A model generated the notes under the pieces. It did not search any database. It worked only from the letters and a program-made list of their open reading frames with translations, and was not told the origin of the DNA. This document shows positions 59,966 through 64,000 of a stretch of DNA of 64,000 nt, in pieces; position 1 is the stretch's first letter; each line of letters opens with the position of its first letter. The position numbers were made by a program, and so were the translations under genes. Location: the NCBI GenBank assembly GCA_964618895.1, contig CAZUDO010000092.1, forward strand, positions 34,165 through 98,164, given 5' to 3'. The DNA comes from CAZUDO01 sp964618895. GTDB lineage: Bacteria > Desulfobacterota > Binatia > DP-6.

Positions 59966-60685
59966 ATGCCCACCCGCGTTGCCGGCATCCAGCCGGGTTA
60001 CCTGCCCTGGCTCGGGTACTTCGACCAGATGCGTCGCGTGGACGCCTTCATCGTCGCCGACGAGATGCAGTTCTCGTCGAGTGGCTGGACGCATCGCAAT
60101 CGCGTGCGCGGCCCGGCGGGCCCGCACTGGCTCACCCTGCCCGCCCGACCCGCCCCCGGCATGCGCATCGCCGACGTGCCGCTCGACCCGACCGTGCCGT
60201 GGGCCAGGAAGCACATGAAGACGCTGCGCCACTTCTACCGGCGGAGCCCGTGGGCGCGTGAGCTGCTCCCGGTGCTCGAGGCGGTCCGCGCGGCGCACGC
60301 GACGCATCTGGTCGAGGCGTCGCTGCCGATGCTGCGCTTCCTGACCGACACGTTCGGCATCGGGACGCCGGTCGTGCTGTCGTCCGCCCACGGCCTCGAG
60401 CGCCGCTACGGCGAGATGTTTCCCGATCAGCCCGGACCGACGCACAGGATCATCGCCTTCCTGAAGGCCCTGGGGGCCACCGAGCTGCTCGAGGGCGAGA
60501 GCGGCCGCAGCTACCTGGACGTGGACCTGTGCGCCGCGCATGGCATCCGGGTCGCGTTCCACCACTACGCGCACCCGGTCTACCCGCAACTGTACACCCC
60601 GTTCGTGTCGCACCTGTCGGCCGTCGACCTCCTCCTGTGCGTCGGGCCGGCGGAAGCGCGGCGGGTTTTGCGGGCGGTGCCGTGA
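59966..60685 (+). CDS. WbqC-like family protein
   Basis: 239 residues, WbqC family. Hallmarks: VAGIQPGYLPWLGYFDQM at the N-terminus, DEMQFSSSGWTHRNRVR, and the C-terminal YLDVDLCAAHGIRVAFHHY ... YPQLYTPFVSHLSAVDLL. WbqC-like proteins occur in O-antigen and other glycan gene sets, often next to aminotransferases and glycosyltransferases, and are thought to take part in amino-sugar acylation or related steps; the reaction is not well established. The downstream GT2 gene overlaps by four bases (GTGA). The DegT gene lies about 5.4 kb upstream on the same strand. Confidence 0.88.
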   Translation: MPTRVAGIQPGYLPWLGYFDQMRRVDAFIVADEMQFSSSGWTHRNRVRGPAGPHWLTLPARPAPGMRIADVPLDPTVPWARKHMKTLRHFYRRSPWARELLPVLEAVRAAHATHLVEASLPMLRFLTDTFGIGTPVVLSSAHGLERRYGEMFPDQPGPTHRIIAFLKALGATELLEGESGRSYLDVDLCAAHGIRVAFHHYAHPVYPQLYTPFVSHLSAVDLLLCVGPAEARRVLRAVP

Positions 60686-61629
60686 GGGCCACAGCCGACT
60701 GTCCCGACGTGTCCGTCGTGGTGCCGCTGCACAACGAGGCGGCAACCCTGGTCGAGCTAGTGGACCGCGTGACCGCCACCCTCGGCGCCCGCGGCGGCGC
60801 CTTCGAGATCGTGCTCGTGGACGACGGCAGCACCGATGACAGCGCCATCATCCTGGCCGGGATCGCAGCGCGGACCCCGGCCGTGCGCGTGCTCACCCTG
60901 TCGCGCAACTTCGGCCAGGCCGCCGCCCTCTGCTGCGGCATCTTCGCGGCCTGTGGGCGCGCAGTGGTCACCATGGACGGCGACCTGCAGAACCCGCCCG
61001 AGGAGATCCCGCGCCTGCTGGACGCCCTGGTTCCCGGCGTCGACCTGGTCACGGCGCGGCGCGCGGTGCGGCACGAGAGCCTGTGGCGCTTCGTCGGCTC
61101 GCGCGGCGTGCATCACATCGCGCGCGCCCTGGTCGGCGTCGACCTGCAGGACTACGGCGGGCAGTTCAAGGCCTACCGCCGCGGCGTGATCGAGGCTACG
61201 CGCACGGCGTGGGCGCCGGGCAAGCCGTTCTTCGCGTTGGCGGTCTGGCTCGGGTTCCGCGTGGTCGAGGTGTCGGTGCGCCACGAGCCGCGCCGGGTGG
61301 GCGGGTCGCGCTACCGGATCGCGTCCCTGGTGCGCTTGAACGTCGACGTGATCACGAGCTTCACCACCGTCCCGCTGGCCCTCCTCGCCGTCCTGAGCCT
61401 GGTCACCGGCGTGGGCGGACTCGGCGGCGTCGCGTGGTGCGTGTGGGCCGGCGCAACGCAGAGCTTCGCCGCCGCACTGTCGCTCGTCTTGCTGACGCTC
61501 AGCGGCGTGTTCTTCGCCACCGCCGCCCTCGGCATGTATCTGGCGCGCGTGTACCGGACGGTCGCCGGATCGCGCACCGGCTACGTCCTGCGCGTCTCCG
61601 ACGACGATCCCGGGCCCGGGGCCCGATGA
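60682..61629 (+). CDS. GT2-family (DPM/ArnC-like) polyprenyl-phosphate glycosyltransferase
   Basis: 315-residue enzyme: GT-A fold with VSVVVPLHNEAATLVELV, IVLVDDGSTDDSA, the metal-binding TMDGDLQNPPEEIP, and QDYGGQFKAYRR; two C-terminal membrane helices (PLALLAVLSLVTGVGGLGGV and LSLVLLTLSGVFFATAALG). The layout matches the DPM1/ArnC/GtrB group, which loads a sugar onto polyprenyl phosphate. Its product would be the donor for a GT-C enzyme such as the next gene. GTG start at 60682 overlaps the WbqC-like stop; the longer frame from 60529 is not needed. Confidence 0.92.
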   Translation: MRATADCPDVSVVVPLHNEAATLVELVDRVTATLGARGGAFEIVLVDDGSTDDSAIILAGIAARTPAVRVLTLSRNFGQAAALCCGIFAACGRAVVTMDGDLQNPPEEIPRLLDALVPGVDLVTARRAVRHESLWRFVGSRGVHHIARALVGVDLQDYGGQFKAYRRGVIEATRTAWAPGKPFFALAVWLGFRVVEVSVRHEPRRVGGSRYRIASLVRLNVDVITSFTTVPLALLAVLSLVTGVGGLGGVAWCVWAGATQSFAAALSLVLLTLSGVFFATAALGMYLARVYRTVAGSRTGYVLRVSDDDPGPGAR

Positions 61630-61720
61630 GCGCGCGGCGCGCGGCCGGGCGCGAGGGGCGGCGGTCGAGCTGCCGGACCCCGAACGCCTGGGAGAACCGG
61701 CCCCGGTTCGTCGTCGAGGG

Positions 61721-63292
61721 ATGGCGCTGACCCCGCTCCGCCGCCACCTCAGCCTGGCGGTCATACTGGGCGGCACGGCCCTCATCCGCCTGCGCCTGCT
61801 CACCGTGCCCCTCGAGCGCGACGAGGGCGAGTACGCCTACATGGGCCAGCTCATCCTGCGCGGCGAGGTGCCCTACCTGGCGGCGCATAACATGAAGCTG
61901 CCCGGCGTCTACTATGCGTACGCCGGCATCATGGCGCTCCTCGGCGAGACCGACGTGGCGATCCGCCTCGGCCTGCTGGCGATCAACCTGCTCGCTATCG
62001 TGTTGGTGTATCTGCTGGGACGGAGGCTGCTCGACGCGACCGCCGGCCTGGTCGCCGCGGCGACCTACGCCGTGCTTTCGGTGAGCCCCGCCGTGCTCGG
62101 GTTCACGGCAAACACGGAGCACTTCGTCGTTCTGCCGATGCTGGGGGGCGTACTCCTGCTGGCGGCGCCGGGGGCACCGCGCCCGCCCGGGTCCGTCCTC
62201 GCAGCGGGGCTCCTGCTCGGCCTTGCGTTCGTGATGAAACAGCCGGGTGGGCTGTTCGTAGCGTTCGGTGGACTGGTCGTCGTCCTCGGTGCGCGCGCGT
62301 CGTGGCGGCGGATGGTCGGCGAGGCGCTGGTGTTCTCACTCGCCGCCGCGATGCCGTACGCACTCGTCTGCCTCGCCATGTGGCGCGCGGGCGCGTTCGC
62401 GCCGTTCTGGTTCTGGACCGTCACCTACGCGCACGAGTACGTCACCATGATCCCGCTCGGCGTGGGCCTCGCCGAGCTGCGCGCCGAGATCGTGCGCATT
62501 CCGGGCTCGACGCTCGCGCTCTGGCTGCTCGCTGGGGTCGGGGTCACGACGCCCTGGTGGGACCAGCGGGCGCGCCGGGCCGCTTCGTTCCTCGGCCTGT
62601 TCACGGGCTGCTCGTTCCTGGCGGTGTGCCCCGGGCTCCGTTTCACGGCGCACTACTTCATCCTGCTGTTGCCCGCGGTCGCCCTGCTCGCGGGCGCGGC
62701 GATGAGCGCCCTGGCCCGCCGCGCGGGCGTTCCCGCCGTCCTTGCCGTCGCGTTGCCGGTGGCGGCGGTCGGTCTCACGCTGGTCCAGAACGCGCGCGTG
62801 CTGTTGGCCCTTCCCCCGGCCGCCGTCTCCCGCGCCGTCTACGGCGGCAACCCGTTCCCGGAGGCGGTGGAGATCGGGCGCGTCCTCGCCACGCGCGCGC
62901 GCCCCGACGACCGCATCGGTGTGATCGGCTCCGAGCCGCAGCTCTATTTCTACGCCGGCCGCCGGGCCGCGACCAGCTTCATCTACATGTACCCGCTCAT
63001 GGAGCCGCACCCGTTCGCGGAACAGATGCAACGCGAGATGATCGCGCAGCTGGAGCGGGAGCGGCCGCGCTTTCTGGTACTGGTGAACGTGCATACGTCG
63101 TGGTCGCGGCGCCCGGACTCGTCGCTCCTGCTCATGACGTGGGCGGAGCGCACGGTCAGCGAGCATTATCAGCCCATCGGGGTGGCGGAGATCGTGCCCG
63201 ATCGAGAGACCGTGTACCGATGGGATGCGGATGCGGCGGCGTCGCCGGCGCGTTCGGCGCTGTACGTGGTGGTGTTCGAGCGACGGGCATAG
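61721..63292 (+). CDS. ArnT/PMT-like GT-C glycosyltransferase
   Basis: 523-residue multi-spanning membrane protein. The first outer loop carries the GT-C acidic motif in PLERDEGEYAYMGQLILRG and the family phrase LAAHNMKLPGVYYAYA; about ten hydrophobic segments follow and a small soluble C-terminal part (DDRIGVIGSEPQLYFYAGRR). Enzymes of this kind transfer a sugar from a polyprenyl-phosphate donor to lipid A, arabinan or protein on the outer face of the inner membrane. The GT2 gene 91 bases upstream probably makes the donor. Unlike the three TMTC-like genes it has no TPRs, so it belongs to a separate pathway. Confidence 0.88.
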   Translation: MALTPLRRHLSLAVILGGTALIRLRLLTVPLERDEGEYAYMGQLILRGEVPYLAAHNMKLPGVYYAYAGIMALLGETDVAIRLGLLAINLLAIVLVYLLGRRLLDATAGLVAAATYAVLSVSPAVLGFTANTEHFVVLPMLGGVLLLAAPGAPRPPGSVLAAGLLLGLAFVMKQPGGLFVAFGGLVVVLGARASWRRMVGEALVFSLAAAMPYALVCLAMWRAGAFAPFWFWTVTYAHEYVTMIPLGVGLAELRAEIVRIPGSTLALWLLAGVGVTTPWWDQRARRAASFLGLFTGCSFLAVCPGLRFTAHYFILLLPAVALLAGAAMSALARRAGVPAVLAVALPVAAVGLTLVQNARVLLALPPAAVSRAVYGGNPFPEAVEIGRVLATRARPDDRIGVIGSEPQLYFYAGRRAATSFIYMYPLMEPHPFAEQMQREMIAQLERERPRFLVLVNVHTSWSRRPDSSLLLMTWAERTVSEHYQPIGVAEIVPDRETVYRWDADAAASPARSALYVVVFERRA

Positions 63293-63301
63293 ACGATCCG
63301 C

Positions 63302-63824
63302 AGCGCGATCGACGTCAAGACCTGGCGGGCGAGATGCCCGTCGGTCGACGAAGTGCGACCGGGGCAGTGTCCGAAGTGTCAGGCTGCAAGCCGGCCGGTG
63401 GGATGCGCGCTGTAGATCTGGGGGCACGGGCTGCGCGACCGCCAGCAGCGCGGCCCGCTGGAGCCCCTGGGCGAGCCGGTCGAGATCACGATTCGGGTGC
63501 GGCGCTACGTCTGTCGCGTGTGCATGGCGGTGATCGTCATCGTCCCGCTGGGCGTGATCGCGGGGCGGCTGTTCAGCGCGGCGGCGATCGGGCTCGCCGT
63601 GGCGCTGTTCGGCGTCGCCCAGTGGCCGATGGCGGTGGTGCGGCGGCGCGTCAGTCCGTGGCAGCACGTCGGGGCAAGCGCCCAGGGGTCGCGGCTCGGC
63701 CTGCGCCGCTGGGTGCACGCGATCCGCGCGGGCCGCGCAGACGCTGGCGGCATGGGCGCCGCCGTCGCTCGCCGCGGCCGCGGTCGAGCAGCGGGTGTTC
63801 GCTGGCGCGGGCCGCGCTCGCTGA
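63302..63824 (+). pseudogene. Decayed IS-associated zinc-ribbon protein
   Basis: Reading frame 2 gives IDVKTWRARCPSVDEVRP, a zinc ribbon GQCPKCQAASRPVG, then an in-frame TAG at 63413-63415, then IWGHGLRDRQQRGPLEP, YVCRVCMAVIVIVPLG and RVSPWQHVGAS. After about 63730 the family-like sequence continues in another frame (AQTLAAWAPPSLAAAAVEQR, stop TGA 63822), so there is also a frameshift. No start codon is seen. I recall such small two-Cys-pair proteins as companions of DDE transposases. The premature stop and frameshift make it non-functional unless sequencing errors are involved. A short conceptual ORF from 63497 is not a real gene. Confidence 0.7.
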
Positions 63825-63951
63825 GGGAGACGCCGGGAGATCGACTACCGACCCGGCACCCACCGACCACGATAGCTCCCGCGTCGGTCCCGAGTGCGCC
63901 ATGTCCTCGGCCGCGCCGCCGATCTGTGTCGGAGCGCAGAGGAGGACCCCC

Positions 63952-64000
63952 ATGGATCGACTGACCCCGAAGGACCAGGGCGAGCGGATCGCGATCTTCC
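63952..64000 (+). CDS. Transposase/integrase N-terminus, cut by window end
   Basis: Only the first 16 codons are present: MDRLTPKDQGERIAIF, after a good ribosome site (GGAGGA at 63940-63945). The start resembles IS481-like DDE transposases that follow the decayed zinc-ribbon gene in such elements. The catalytic DDE residues lie outside the window, so the family and intactness cannot be checked here. Confidence 0.55.
   Translation, partial: MDRLTPKDQGERIAIF

Noticed and set aside
63497..63964. 155-residue gene starting at the ATG of 63497
   Set aside because: Homology-like sequence extends upstream past a TAG in the same frame and continues downstream in another frame, so this is a fragment of a pseudogene.
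1..64000. tRNA, rRNA, riboswitch or replication origin
   Set aside because: I looked for tRNA arm motifs, conserved rRNA stretches and iteron or DnaA-box clusters by eye and found none convincing; a covariance-model search would be needed to exclude small RNAs.

Overview
The window is uniformly very GC-rich, densely packed bacterial DNA from a Gram-negative, two-membrane organism. It encodes an outer-membrane barrel, several lipoproteins, a MacAB-like exporter and secreted c-type haem proteins. The mix of NtrC-type sigma54 regulation, large secreted cysteine-repeat proteins, VCBS/ASPIC proteins and TMTC-like TPR membrane enzymes suggests a deltaproteobacterial-type lineage (Myxococcota- or Binatota-like). 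That placement is inference; no rRNA, tRNA or CRISPR array was seen.

Left part (1-16 kb). A truncated NarL-type response regulator converges on a co-directional uvrB-uvrC-comEC set. Next come a small cupredoxin, an ECF sigma / zinc-finger anti-sigma / DUF3106-like operon, and a divergent histidine kinase plus NtrC-like activator. Three secreted proteins follow: two carry an unusual C-x4-C-H haem-like motif and the third is a predicted barrel with a classical C-x2-C-H. A cupin and a small Cys-containing secreted protein close this part.

Cysteine-repeat operons (16.1-26.0 kb and 38.0-44.2 kb). Five giant paralogous secreted proteins lie in two same-strand operons. Each has a signal peptide, a beta-type N-terminal domain, 10 to about 19 disintegrin-like Cys units of about 32 residues, and a threefold CYK-type C-terminal module. 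Both operons appear to start from a near-identical T-tract plus CTTGACA promoter, and one ends in a clear intrinsic terminator.

Between them (26.4-37.9 kb) are an STN-domain periplasmic protein, a HipA-family kinase with its own HTH and no HipB, a sulfatase-fold lipoprotein with a Thr nucleophile position, three TMTC-like GT-C/TPR membrane proteins and a prolyl-hydroxylase-like 2OG-Fe(II) oxygenase. Together they could form a surface-protein modification locus.

Right part (44.2-64 kb). It holds a beta-propeller lipoprotein, a divergent LLM monooxygenase/SDR pair, a 249-bp MITE-like inverted-repeat element, and a MacA/ATPase/two-permease operon. A long co-directional run follows: radical SAM protein, DegT aminotransferase, an FG-GAP propeller fused to a vanadium haloperoxidase with all signature residues, an AurF-like diiron oxygenase, a WbqC-like protein, a GT2 glycosyltransferase and an ArnT-like GT-C enzyme. 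The window ends in a decayed IS accessory gene and the start of a transposase.
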